DNA of 13,076 bases from Betaproteobacteria bacterium (GTDB lineage: Bacteria > Pseudomonadota > Gammaproteobacteria > Burkholderiales > SG8-39). Shown piece after piece: positions 1-7,211 of this stretch (within the stretch, counting starts at the first letter, position 1; each line of letters opens with the position of its first letter). The stretch lies in contig VBCJ01000092.1 in NCBI GenBank assembly GCA_005884335.1, positions 1 through 13,076 of the forward strand, written 5' to 3'. Below the pieces are notes generated by a model that was given only the letters and a program-made list of their open reading frames with translations, was not told where the DNA came from and ran no database searches. The translations under genes were made by a program, and so were the position numbers.

Positions 1-1
1 C

Positions 2-1705
2 CACTCGACCGCGCACTATTTTCTCGAGGGCCTGAACGACATCGGCGTCGAGTATCTTTTCTCCAATTTCGGGACGGACCACGCGCCCCTGATCGAGGAG
101 ATGGCGCGCTGGAAGAAGGACGGGCGGCGCTATCCCAAGGTACTCAACTGCCCGCACGAGAACACCGCAATGCACATGGCCGCGGGTTTCGCCATGGCGA
201 CCGGCCGCGGGCAGGCGGTGATGGTGCACGTGGACGCGGGCACGGCGAATTCCGCGATGGCGATGCACAACGCGCGCCGCGGTCGGCTGCCGCTCGTTCT
301 CATGGCGGGGAAGGCGCCTTATACGGTGCGGGGAGCATTGCCCGGCTCGCGCGACAACTACGTGCACTTCATCCAGGAGCCCTTCGACCAGTCGGGGATC
401 GTGCGGCCCTACGCGAAGTGGGAATGGACGCTGCCCTCGGGCGTGATGACGAAGGAGACGCTGCGCCGCGCGCACACCGTGGCGCACAGCGATCCCAAGG
501 GTCCCGTGTATCTCATGCTCCCCCGCGAGACGCTCACGCAGACTTGGGACGAGGCGGCGATGCGCCCGTTCCCCGGGGAGCGCTACGGCGCGGTGTCCGC
601 CGGCGCGGCCGATGCGGCGGCAGTCGCGCAGATCGCCGACAAGCTCGTTTCCGCGAAACACCCCGTGATGGTGACCTCCTATGCCGGGCGCAACCTCGAG
701 GCGCCGGCGCTCGTCGAGGAGATCGCGCGCCTCGCCGGAATCCGCGTATTCGAGGCGGGACCGCTCTATCTCAACATCTCGCGGGCGTCGCCGTGCTTCG
801 CCGGAATGGCGCCCGCCATCGCCGAGGCGGACGTCGGGCTGCTCCTCGACGTCGACGTGCCGTGGATCCCGAAGCACACGAAAGAGAATCCGCAGACCTG
901 GTGGGCTCATATCGACGTGGACGTGGTGAAGGAATGCTTCCCGATCTGGGGCTTCGCGTCGAACGCGCGCGTTCAGGGCGACAGCGTCCTGATCCTCAGG
1001 CAACTGTTGGCGGCGCTGAAGGCAAAGACGACGCCCGCGTTCCGCGAAGCCGCGGCGAAACGCGTCGAAGCGATGCGAGGCGAAGGCAACGAGCGGCGCG
1101 CGAATCTCGCCAAGGAGGCCGCGGACAAGGGCAAGCGGGGCGCGATCAACCCGCATTACCTCTGCGCCGAGTTATCGAAGGCAATCGGCGACGGCGCGAT
1201 CGTCGTCAACGAAGGCATACGCAACGGTCCGATCGTCAACAACCAGATCATGCGCACTGAGCCCGGCTCCTCGATCGGGTTCGCGGGCGGGGGCCTGGGC
1301 AGTTCGTCGGGAACGGCGCTCGGAATCAAGCTCGCGAAGCCCCACGCGACCGTCGTGCAGATGGTCGGAGACGGCGGCTTCTACTTCGGCAACCCTTCCT
1401 CGGTGTACGCCGTCTCCAAGCAGTACAAGCTGCCGATCTTCACGGTGCTCTTCGACAACTCGGGCTGGTCGGCGGTGAAGGAAGCGACGCTGCGCGTCTA
1501 TCCCGAAGGCGACGCCAAGGCGACCAACGAATTCAACGCGCTCCTCGCGCCCGACATCGAGTTCACCAAGATCTGCGAAGCAGCCGGCGGCTACGGCGAG
1601 AGGGTGGACGATCCCGAGGCGGTGCCCGTGGCGATCCAGAGGTGCCTCAAGGAAGTGCACGGCGGGCGCTCGGCGCTGATGCACGTCAGGATTCCGGTGC
1701 TCTAG
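2..1705 (+). CDS. Thiamine diphosphate-dependent enzyme, acetolactate synthase/benzoylformate decarboxylase superfamily (5' partial)
   Basis: The reading frame is open from base 2, and the residues before the first ATG (base 101) already match the conserved start of this family (FLEGLNDIGVEYLFSNFGTD). The true start is therefore outside the window, and ATG 101 would cut off real sequence. The 567 visible residues include the N-terminal pyrimidine-binding domain with the catalytic Glu in CPHENT (about visible residue 53), a central domain (about 190-340), and the C-terminal diphosphate domain. That last domain has GDG at 456-458 and the DN of FDNSGW at 485-486, which is the GDG-X(~27)-N Mg/ThDP motif. 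Such enzymes cleave or join 2-oxo acids through a ThDP carbanion. The FAD-binding features of true acetolactate synthase are not obvious, and no small subunit is adjacent. Substrate unknown. The family call is firm and the reaction is not. Confidence 0.9.
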   Translation, partial: HSTAHYFLEGLNDIGVEYLFSNFGTDHAPLIEEMARWKKDGRRYPKVLNCPHENTAMHMAAGFAMATGRGQAVMVHVDAGTANSAMAMHNARRGRLPLVLMAGKAPYTVRGALPGSRDNYVHFIQEPFDQSGIVRPYAKWEWTLPSGVMTKETLRRAHTVAHSDPKGPVYLMLPRETLTQTWDEAAMRPFPGERYGAVSAGAADAAAVAQIADKLVSAKHPVMVTSYAGRNLEAPALVEEIARLAGIRVFEAGPLYLNISRASPCFAGMAPAIAEADVGLLLDVDVPWIPKHTKENPQTWWAHIDVDVVKECFPIWGFASNARVQGDSVLILRQLLAALKAKTTPAFREAAAKRVEAMRGEGNERRANLAKEAADKGKRGAINPHYLCAELSKAIGDGAIVVNEGIRNGPIVNNQIMRTEPGSSIGFAGGGLGSSSGTALGIKLAKPHATVVQMVGDGGFYFGNPSSVYAVSKQYKLPIFTVLFDNSGWSAVKEATLRVYPEGDAKATNEFNALLAPDIEFTKICEAAGGYGERVDDPEAVPVAIQRCLKEVHGGRSALMHVRIPVL

Positions 1706-1730
1706 GCGCTGGTGGTTTCTGTTCCTACTC

Positions 1731-1738
1731 AAGGGGGG
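1731..1738 (+). promoter_or_regulatory. Shine-Dalgarno that decides a TTG start
   Basis: AAGGGGGG lies five bases before a TTG at 1744. The alternative GTG at 1738 overlaps the purine run itself, so it is poorly placed for initiation. Starting at TTG also gives a clean KK-plus-hydrophobic signal peptide. There is no ATG nearby in this frame. Confidence 0.6.
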
Positions 1739-1743
1739 TGCCT

Positions 1744-2181
1744 TTGAAAAAAACCGCATTGCTGCTCGCCGCTCTCACCACCGTAGCAGCGACGACGACC
1801 GGTTGCGCCATCAACCGCGCGACCGCGACGGTCGATCCATCGGTCAACCTCGGCAGCCTCAAGGCTATGCATGTCGCGAAACAGCCAAAGGACGACAACG
1901 GCATCAACGTGCTGATCGCCGAGAAGCTGCGCTCGCGCGGATACAGCGTTACCACCGGCAGCGAAAAGCCGTCGGCCCCGGACGCCGTCGTCACCTACAT
2001 CGACCGGTGGAGGTGGGACATCACGATGTACATGCTCGAGCTGACGATCACGATCCGCGATCCCGGGAACGAGTATCCGCTGGCGAGCGGTAAGTCGTAT
2101 CACACCTCGCTTACGCGCATGTCGCCGAGCGAGATGGTCGACGAGGTCCTGAACAACATATTCAAGGAGGCGGGAAAATAA
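1744..2181 (+). CDS. Putative outer-membrane lipoprotein, function unknown
   Basis: The product is 145 residues from a TTG start. It begins MKKTALLLAALTTVAATTTGC, a type II signal peptide with Lys-Lys, a hydrophobic stretch and a predicted lipidated Cys at 21. The lipobox TTGC is imperfect because it has Thr rather than Leu at -3. Ala at +2 argues for sorting to the outer membrane. The mature part (about 125 residues) looks like a small alpha/beta domain: a helix around 55-66 (NVLIAEKLRSRGY), then strands around PDAVVTYIDRW and ELTITIRD. I do not recognise a named family. It sits 38 bases after the thiamine-diphosphate enzyme and one base before the next lipoprotein gene, so it is very likely co-transcribed with the latter. 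A shared envelope role for the two lipoproteins is inference. Confidence 0.75.
   Translation: MKKTALLLAALTTVAATTTGCAINRATATVDPSVNLGSLKAMHVAKQPKDDNGINVLIAEKLRSRGYSVTTGSEKPSAPDAVVTYIDRWRWDITMYMLELTITIRDPGNEYPLASGKSYHTSLTRMSPSEMVDEVLNNIFKEAGK
2164..2170 (+). promoter_or_regulatory. Strong ribosome binding site for the second lipoprotein gene
   Basis: AAGGAGG lies inside the last codons of the preceding lipoprotein gene, 12 bases before the ATG at 2183. The spacing is slightly long, but the match to the anti-Shine-Dalgarno is near perfect. This supports coupled expression of the two lipoproteins. Confidence 0.6.
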
Positions 2182-2182
2182 T

Positions 2183-3124
2183 ATGAGTACGACCCTGTAC
2201 GGACGCGTCACCGGAATTCTGATCGTCACGGCTGTCGTCGGCTTGTCGGGCTGCGCATCGACGGCGACCCGTGAGGCCATGTTGGTCGGCGCCCCCGCGA
2301 CAAAGAATTATCCTTACAGCGTTTCGGTGCAGACGCGGGGCGGCACCGAAACCAGCGCGACGACCGGCTCGACTGTCTCGAACGAAGAACTCAAGGCGGC
2401 CGTCGAAAGCTCGATCATGCAATCGAAGCTCTTCAAGAGCGTGGTGCAGGGGGGGACCGGCGACTACGAAATCACCGTCATCGTCACCCAACTCACCAAG
2501 CCGGTGTTCGGAGCAAGCTTCACGGTCGAGATGGAAGCCGGCTGGGCACTGACCAAGGTATCCGACAAGACCGTGGTTCTGCGCAAGGTCGTCAAGTCCG
2601 CGCACACGGCCACCCTGGACGACGCCATCGTCGGCGCGACGCGGATGCGCATCGCCGTCGAGGGCGCCGCTCGCAAGAACATCGCGCAGGGCCTGCAGGC
2701 GATCGCCGACCTCGGCGCCCTGGACGCCGATGCTCGATCGGAACGCGGGCAAGCGCCCGCCCCGACTCCTGCGACGGCGCTGACCTACCCGCGGACGCTT
2801 TCCGGGCAGGACATTGCCGCTCACTTTGCGAGCTACCCGTCGATCGAAGCGAGACGGGGCGAAGCCATGCCCACCAGACAGGCGCCTTTCACGTTGCGGA
2901 TCAGAGGGGACGGGACGGTGGAGCGCTCGTGCCCCAGATGCTTCACGCCATCTGCCAGCGGCTCCATGGTCGTGAAGCAGGACGACGCCCAGGTGTGTTT
3001 CGATTGGCGCCGTGTTCCCTATCCGGCCAGCGGCTGTTTCAAACTGGTTCAGACAAGTGCGACTGATTTCCAGATGCGCGGTGTCGGCTTCGAGACCGTG
3101 ATCAATTACTCCGTGGCGCCGTAG
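2183..3124 (+). CDS. Two-domain putative lipoprotein with a four-cysteine C-terminal domain
   Basis: The product is 313 residues. A type II signal peptide ends in the canonical lipobox LSGC (Cys24), and Ala25 suggests outer-membrane targeting. Residues about 30-178 form one alpha/beta region, with a helix at 67-84 (NEELKAAVESSIMQSK) and strands near 94-104. A Pro/Ala-rich linker follows (about 186-200). The C-terminal domain (about 201-313) holds four cysteines: C250 and C253 (CPRC), C272 and C285. These may form disulfides in the periplasm or, less likely, bind metal. The GSM..VKQDD..VCFDW...SGCF pattern resembles small secreted beta-rich domains of the DUF995 kind, but I cannot confirm that. 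The ATG lies one base past the stop of the first lipoprotein gene. I do not recognise its function. Confidence 0.8.
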   Translation: MSTTLYGRVTGILIVTAVVGLSGCASTATREAMLVGAPATKNYPYSVSVQTRGGTETSATTGSTVSNEELKAAVESSIMQSKLFKSVVQGGTGDYEITVIVTQLTKPVFGASFTVEMEAGWALTKVSDKTVVLRKVVKSAHTATLDDAIVGATRMRIAVEGAARKNIAQGLQAIADLGALDADARSERGQAPAPTPATALTYPRTLSGQDIAAHFASYPSIEARRGEAMPTRQAPFTLRIRGDGTVERSCPRCFTPSASGSMVVKQDDAQVCFDWRRVPYPASGCFKLVQTSATDFQMRGVGFETVINYSVAP

Positions 3125-3151
3125 TCGGAAAAATTGCCGCCACATCATCTA

Positions 3152-3171
3152 GGGGAGGCGCGAGCCGCCCT
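3152..3171. repeat. Imperfect hairpin with GCGA loop between the lipoprotein and RAYT genes
   Basis: GGGGAGGC (3152-3159) pairs with GCCGCCCT (3164-3171) around the tetraloop GCGA. The pairing has one A-G mismatch and one terminal G-T wobble. It sits 28 bases after the lipoprotein stop and about 70 bases before the transposase. It has no T-run, so it is a poor intrinsic terminator. Because RAYT genes are typically flanked by REP hairpins, it may be a REP-like element. One copy in the window cannot show that. Confidence 0.3.
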
Positions 3172-3239
3172 TCGTACGCTGTGCCGCAAGGTCAACGGTG
3201 CTGCGGTGCTTGGCGTTGTTCATGGCAACAGCCACCGCC

Positions 3240-3851
3240 ATGCCGCGCCTTGCCTGCCCCGAGGAAGCCCACGCCACGCTGCACGTGGTGCAGCGCGCTC
3301 GCGAACGCCGTGCCTGCTTTTCCTGCACGGGCGACCGCGCCGCATACCTCGAGGCACTGCGCGAATGCACGGCGCGAGAGTGCGCGGTCCACGCGTATGC
3401 GCTGATGGGCAATCATGTGCATCTGCTCATCACGGCGCTGCGCGCGGGCGGCGCGGCGCGCCTGATGCCCGCGCTCGCCGCCGGCTATGCGCGCTACCTC
3501 GCGGCGGCCTACGGCCACGAGGACCGCGTATGGGAGGAAGCCTACGACGCCTCGCCGGTGCACGCGCGCAGGCACCTGCTCGCGTGCATGCGCTATATCG
3601 AGGAGAACCCGGTGCGCGCGGGACTCGCCGCGCACCCGGGCGGGTATCGCTGGTCGAGCTACCGCGCCAACGCGCTCGGCGAGCACGACGCACTGATCAC
3701 GCCGCACCCGCACTACTGTTCGCTCGGGCGCTCGCCGGAAGAGCGCCGCGCGGCCTACGCGGCGTTGTTCGCGCGGACCGGCGTACGGATCACTCCAGCT
3801 TCACGCCGGCCGTCCGGATCACTTTCCCCCAGAGCTCGTAGTCGCTCCTGA
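3240..3851 (+). CDS. REP-associated tyrosine transposase (RAYT, IS200/IS605-like), C-terminally truncated
   Basis: This is a single-strand DNA transposase of the Y1/HUH class, a family linked to REP sequences. From ATG 3240 the frame gives 203 residues. The HUH motif is H59-V-H61 (MGNHVHLLI), the nucleophile candidate is Tyr83 (GYARYL), and the family signatures RYIEENPVRAGL (118-129) and GYRWSSYRANA (135-145) are present. Homology seems to stop near residue 180 (AAYAALFART). The usual family tail ending in a Thr-Asn-Gly-Gly...Leu-Gly motif is absent. The last ~23 residues read through the antisense of the opposing Bug gene and look artificial. ATG 3222 and GTG 3198 are in-frame alternative starts, the latter with AAGG six bases ahead; 3240 fits the family N-terminus (MPRL) best. 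The protein is probably inactive or of changed specificity. Confidence 0.8.
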   Translation: MPRLACPEEAHATLHVVQRARERRACFSCTGDRAAYLEALRECTARECAVHAYALMGNHVHLLITALRAGGAARLMPALAAGYARYLAAAYGHEDRVWEEAYDASPVHARRHLLACMRYIEENPVRAGLAAHPGGYRWSSYRANALGEHDALITPHPHYCSLGRSPEERRAAYAALFARTGVRITPASRRPSGSLSPRARSRS

Positions 3852-4690
3852 TCCTCGTGGAGAGTTCCTCGGGCCCGCCGCCCGCCGCGACGCAGCCCTG
3901 GGCGAGCAGGCTCTCCTTCATTTCCGGCGTCGTGAGGATGGCCGCGGCATCGCGCTGGATGCGCGCGACCAGCGGCGCCGGCATCCCGGCCGGCCCGAGC
4001 AGCGCGTACCAGAAATCGATTTCGTAGCCGGCGAGGCCCGCCTCCGCGGCAGTCGGCACGTCGGGCAGCGCCGGATAGCGGCTGCGGCCGGCCACCGCGA
4101 GGGGACTCAACTTGCCCGCCTTGAAATGCTGCAGGCCGGTCAGCACCGCCACGTAGGTGATCTCGATCTCCCCGGCGAGAATGGCGGTCATCGCCGGCGC
4201 GATGCCCTTGTAGGGCACGTGGACCATCTTGATTCCGGTGAGCTGCATCATCAGCTCGCCGGCGAGGTGCACGGGGGTGCCGATTCCCGAGGACCCGAAC
4301 TTCACCGCGCCGGGACGCGCGCGGGCGTACTCGATCAGCTGTCCAAGCGTCTTCGCGGGAAACGCGGGGCTCGCGATCACCACCATCGGTGCGGTACCGA
4401 CCATGGTGATGGAACTGAAGTCCTTGTTGATGTCGAACGGCAGCTTCCCGTAGAGTCCCGATGTTGCCCGAGGCGCCGGCGCGGTTTTCCACCACCACCG
4501 GCTGGCCCCAGCGCTCGCCGAGTCTCTGCGCCACGATCCGCGCGATGATGTCGGTTCCGCCGCCGGGCGTGAAGGCCACCACCATTCGAACCGGTCTCGC
4601 GGGAAAGCTCGGGCTGCCGGCTTGAGGCCAACACGCCGCGGCCCACATCGCGAGCGTCGCGCCCGCAAGCAAGGTGACGAGATTCCGCAT
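3790..4690 (-). pseudogene. Bug/TctC-family periplasmic binding protein, broken by an internal frame-shifting deletion
   Basis: Bug proteins bind small carboxylates for tripartite tricarboxylate transporters or sensing. The start is ATG 4690 with GGAGGA at 4698-4703. A signal peptide is followed by 78 good residues ending ...VVVENRAGASGNIG (codon ending at 4457), including the ligand-loop PGGGTDIIAR. The family then continues in another frame from LYGKLPFDINKDF (4455) to KLE and a TGA at 3790, 221 residues. The stretch that normally joins these, of the KAAPDGYTLL...INPS type, is missing. Alignment to the intact Bug paralogue at 8094-9038 suggests about 26 residues lost, with one base left at 4456. 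The rest (HVPYKG, LPTVAEAG-like PDVPTAAEAGLAGYE) is well conserved, so the lesion is recent or an assembly error. The gene lies 41 bases after the oxidoreductase stop, the last in the operon. Confidence 0.8.
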
Positions 4691-4697
4691 GGGCGAT

Positions 4698-4703
4698 TCC
4701 TCC
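4698..4703 (-). promoter_or_regulatory. Shine-Dalgarno for the broken Bug gene
   Basis: Read on the minus strand this is GGAGGA, seven bases before ATG 4690. It favours this start over the in-frame ATG at 4735, which would overlap the preceding gene's stop. Confidence 0.6.
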
Positions 4704-4731
4704 CGGGTAGTCGCGGCTATTCTCGCAGTTT

Positions 4732-5633
4732 TCAAGCGACGCGGACCCGCGATCCGTCCCGCGCCGACTCGAGGATCGCCTCGAGCACCGCAACCCCGTG
4801 CACTTCGCCGCCGTCCGCGACCGCCAGAGGCCGTCCGGCCATCGCGGCTTGCGCGAAATGCTCGAGCTCGGCGCGCTCGGTGCTGGTTTCGGGAAAGGTC
4901 ATGATCTGCGGCCTGCGGTGCAGATGCGGATTCTCCCGGTCGATGGTGCAGACTTCGAGTTGCCAGGTGTCAAGGTGCTCGACGGCATCGAGGTCGTGTC
5001 ATCGAGGCCGAAATCCCGGACGGAGCGGGAGCTCTGCGCGTACGCGGACTCGATTCTCCCCGAGAGGAAGAGCATGGCATCGACGAGGTGCACGCCCCGC
5101 CCGGTCATGCCTCCGGCGGGTCCTTCCTCGCGGCTCTGACGCCAGTGTTCGCGCTCGAAGCGGTACACGCTCGGGCCGCAGAAATTGCCCTCCATGTGCA
5201 GGAGTTTCCCGAGCCGCCCGTCGCCGAGCATGCTCTTGATTTCCATGAGCGCGGGCTGAAAGCGCCAGTTGTAGCCGATCGCGAGCGTCACCTTGTTTTC
5301 GGCGCAGGCGCGTACCGCGGCTCTTGCGTCCCGTAAAGCGAGGGCGAGCGGCTTCTCGGTGAACACGTGCTTGTGCGCCTTTGCTGCGGCGATGATCTGC
5401 TCGGCGTGAAAACTGTGCGGCGTGGCGAGCACCACCGCGTCGATCGCGGGGTCGGCCAGCAATTTTTCGTAGCGGTCATGGAGCGGAAAGCCGTGCTTGT
5501 CGGCGAAGCCTTGGGCCTTTTCCGGAGTGCGCGTCGCGCCGGCGACGAAACGGATCGCGTCGCTCTTGCCCTGCACGCTCGCGACGAGATTTTGTCCCCA
5601 ACTGCCGAGGCCGACGATCGCCGCGCGGATCAC
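4732..5633 (-). pseudogene. Gfo/Idh/MocA-family oxidoreductase, broken by an internal frame-shifting deletion
   Basis: This family is NAD(P)-dependent and oxidises or reduces sugars, inositols and related hydroxy compounds. The start is GTG 5633, inside the GTGA overlap with the upstream stop. Residues 1-216 are intact: Rossmann motif GLGSWG (8-13), EKP (93-95, with the catalytic-type Lys94) and GVHLVDAM (His182, Asp185). Just after DDTTSM (codon ending at 4986) the frame goes wrong. The family C-terminus is found in a different frame, from VEHLDTW (4983) through ERAELEHFAQAAM and VHGVAVLEAILESAR to a TGA at 4732 (83 residues). The segment expected in between, the beta strands ending in the family's WRLxVFGxxGW stretch, is absent, perhaps 30-45 residues. 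The visible 299 residues are short for a family of about 330-380. Without repair the product ends at about residue 245 with an unrelated tail. Confidence 0.8.
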
Positions 5634-7195
5634 GATTCTTTCTCGGCGGCGGCGCCCGACCACGGCGACATCACGTCGCTCATCCCGAAGTGTTCGCCCG
5701 GCAGAAAGTCATTGAGCACCGCGCTCGGGCAGGCGAAGTTCGTCGGATAGACCGCCAGTTCGGACGAATGCACGGGGAATTTTTCGCTCAGCGCTCTTTT
5801 CACTTCCTGCGGCAGCCGCGGATCGACGCCGACGCGCTCGCCGCCGCTTGCGTCGATGCGCGGCTGATGAAACGCGTCCTCGAGGTTCATGCCGTGGTCG
5901 ATGAGAAACGAGGCGATCTGCAGCACCGCGGGAAAGATCTTGCGGCCGCCGGAGGCGCCGATCGCGAACCACGGTCTTCCCTCGCGGCGAGCGATCACCG
6001 GGCACATGTTGGTGAGCGGCCGTTTGGCGGGCCCGAGCGAGTTCGGCGCGCCGGGACGCGGATCGAACCACATCACGCCGTTGTTCATCAGGATGCCCGT
6101 GGCGGGCAGGACGACCTTGCTGCCGAACACCGAGAGCAGGGTCTGCGTCAGCGCCACCATGTTGCCGTCGCGATCGATCGCGTTGAGATGGGTCGTGCTC
6201 GACGGGGCGCGGGCCAGGGACTCTCCCATGGTCTGCAATCGCTGCGCATAGGCCTCGCGCAGCACTTCGGCGTATGCCAGGAAGGCGTCGGCGCGCGGCC
6301 CGCCCCGCTCGAACCTGCGGTGGGCGAGCCGGCCGAGCGCCGAGGCCATGCTGGGGCCGGCGGTGAGCTGCGGCGCAAGCGCCATCGTAGCGCCGCGGTA
6401 GTCGCATTCCGTCGGCGCGGCGATACGTGCCCTGTATTGCCTGAGGTCCTCCTGCCCGAGCACGCCGCCCAGGGCATGGACGTCCTTGGCGATGGCGGCG
6501 GCGATCTCGCCTTCGTAGAAGTCGCGGCGCCCGGCGCGGGCCAGCCGTCTCAAGGTATCGGCGAGTCCCGCGAGCTTGAGCCGGCGGAGCGGCGCGTCCG
6601 GCGGCGTGACGGGAGGCATTCCGGCCGGGAGCCAGATGTCGCGGGCCGCGCTGTAGCGCGCGAGCTCCCCCGCCAGGGTCGCGACCTTGAGCGTCAGATA
6701 CCAATCGACCGCGATTCCCTGTTCAGCCAGTTCGATCGCCGGCTGCAGGACCGTCGCGAGCGTCCGTGTGCCGAAGCGCTCGAGCGCAAGGCCCAGGCCG
6801 TCGACCTCGCCGGGCAAGGCGAAAGACAGCGGCCCGTGCACGTTGCGGTCTTCCACAACCGCAGGCCAGGCGAATAAGTCGCCCGCCAAGCCGCCGCTCA
6901 AGGGGAAATCGGCGGGATCGAGCGCGCGCGGGGAGATCGGGCCGAAGTCGACCACCTCGACGCGATTTTCCTTCGCGAGATAGACGAGCATGTATCCGAT
7001 TCCGCCCAAGCCGCTGTTCCACGGCTCGACGGCGGCGAGAGCGAAGCCGGCGGCGACCGCGGCATCGACGGCGTTGCCTCCGGAGGCGAGCATCTCGACG
7101 CCGACCTCGGCGGCAAGGCGGTGTTGCGAGGCGACGATGCCGCGCCGCGAGCGCGCCGCCGGCTTGCGCACCTGCCAATTCTGCGTCTCGCTCAT
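5630..7195 (-). CDS. Gamma-glutamyltransferase-like Ntn hydrolase with altered donor pocket
   Basis: The product is 521 residues. The GGT fold cleaves itself at a Thr that becomes the N-terminal nucleophile of the small subunit. Here that is Thr334 in STTHLNAIDRDGN, giving subunits of about 333 and 188 residues. MNNGV (370-374) and IGASGGRKIFPAV (412-424) are also conserved. There is no signal peptide, so it is probably cytoplasmic, unlike E. coli Ggt. The residues that hold the gamma-glutamyl group in E. coli Ggt are changed: the RExAP motif (Arg114) reads FGPISP at 84-89, the DD after NN (Asp433) reads MW at 375-376, and the Ser-Ser pair (462/463) reads TN at 395-396. A related amide or acyl substrate is therefore more likely than glutathione (inference). 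It starts 16 bases after the deacetylase stop without a clear Shine-Dalgarno, and its TGA overlaps the next gene's GTG. Confidence 0.85.
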   Translation of the reverse strand: MSETQNWQVRKPAARSRRGIVASQHRLAAEVGVEMLASGGNAVDAAVAAGFALAAVEPWNSGLGGIGYMLVYLAKENRVEVVDFGPISPRALDPADFPLSGGLAGDLFAWPAVVEDRNVHGPLSFALPGEVDGLGLALERFGTRTLATVLQPAIELAEQGIAVDWYLTLKVATLAGELARYSAARDIWLPAGMPPVTPPDAPLRRLKLAGLADTLRRLARAGRRDFYEGEIAAAIAKDVHALGGVLGQEDLRQYRARIAAPTECDYRGATMALAPQLTAGPSMASALGRLAHRRFERGGPRADAFLAYAEVLREAYAQRLQTMGESLARAPSSTTHLNAIDRDGNMVALTQTLLSVFGSKVVLPATGILMNNGVMWFDPRPGAPNSLGPAKRPLTNMCPVIARREGRPWFAIGASGGRKIFPAVLQIASFLIDHGMNLEDAFHQPRIDASGGERVGVDPRLPQEVKRALSEKFPVHSSELAVYPTNFACPSAVLNDFLPGEHFGMSDVMSPWSGAAAEKES

Positions 7196-7211
7196 CGTCG
7201 AGGATGAATGC

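Noticed and set aside
418..1260. A 280-codon plus-strand frame inside the thiamine-diphosphate enzyme
   Set aside because: It is an Arg-rich frame-shifted reading of a clearly conserved gene.
1738..1740. GTG as the start of the first lipoprotein
   Set aside because: It overlaps the AAGGGGGG Shine-Dalgarno. TTG 1744 has proper spacing and gives a cleaner signal peptide.
5690..6877. A 395-codon plus-strand open frame
   Set aside because: It is antisense to the conserved GGT-like gene, with low-complexity composition and no domain.
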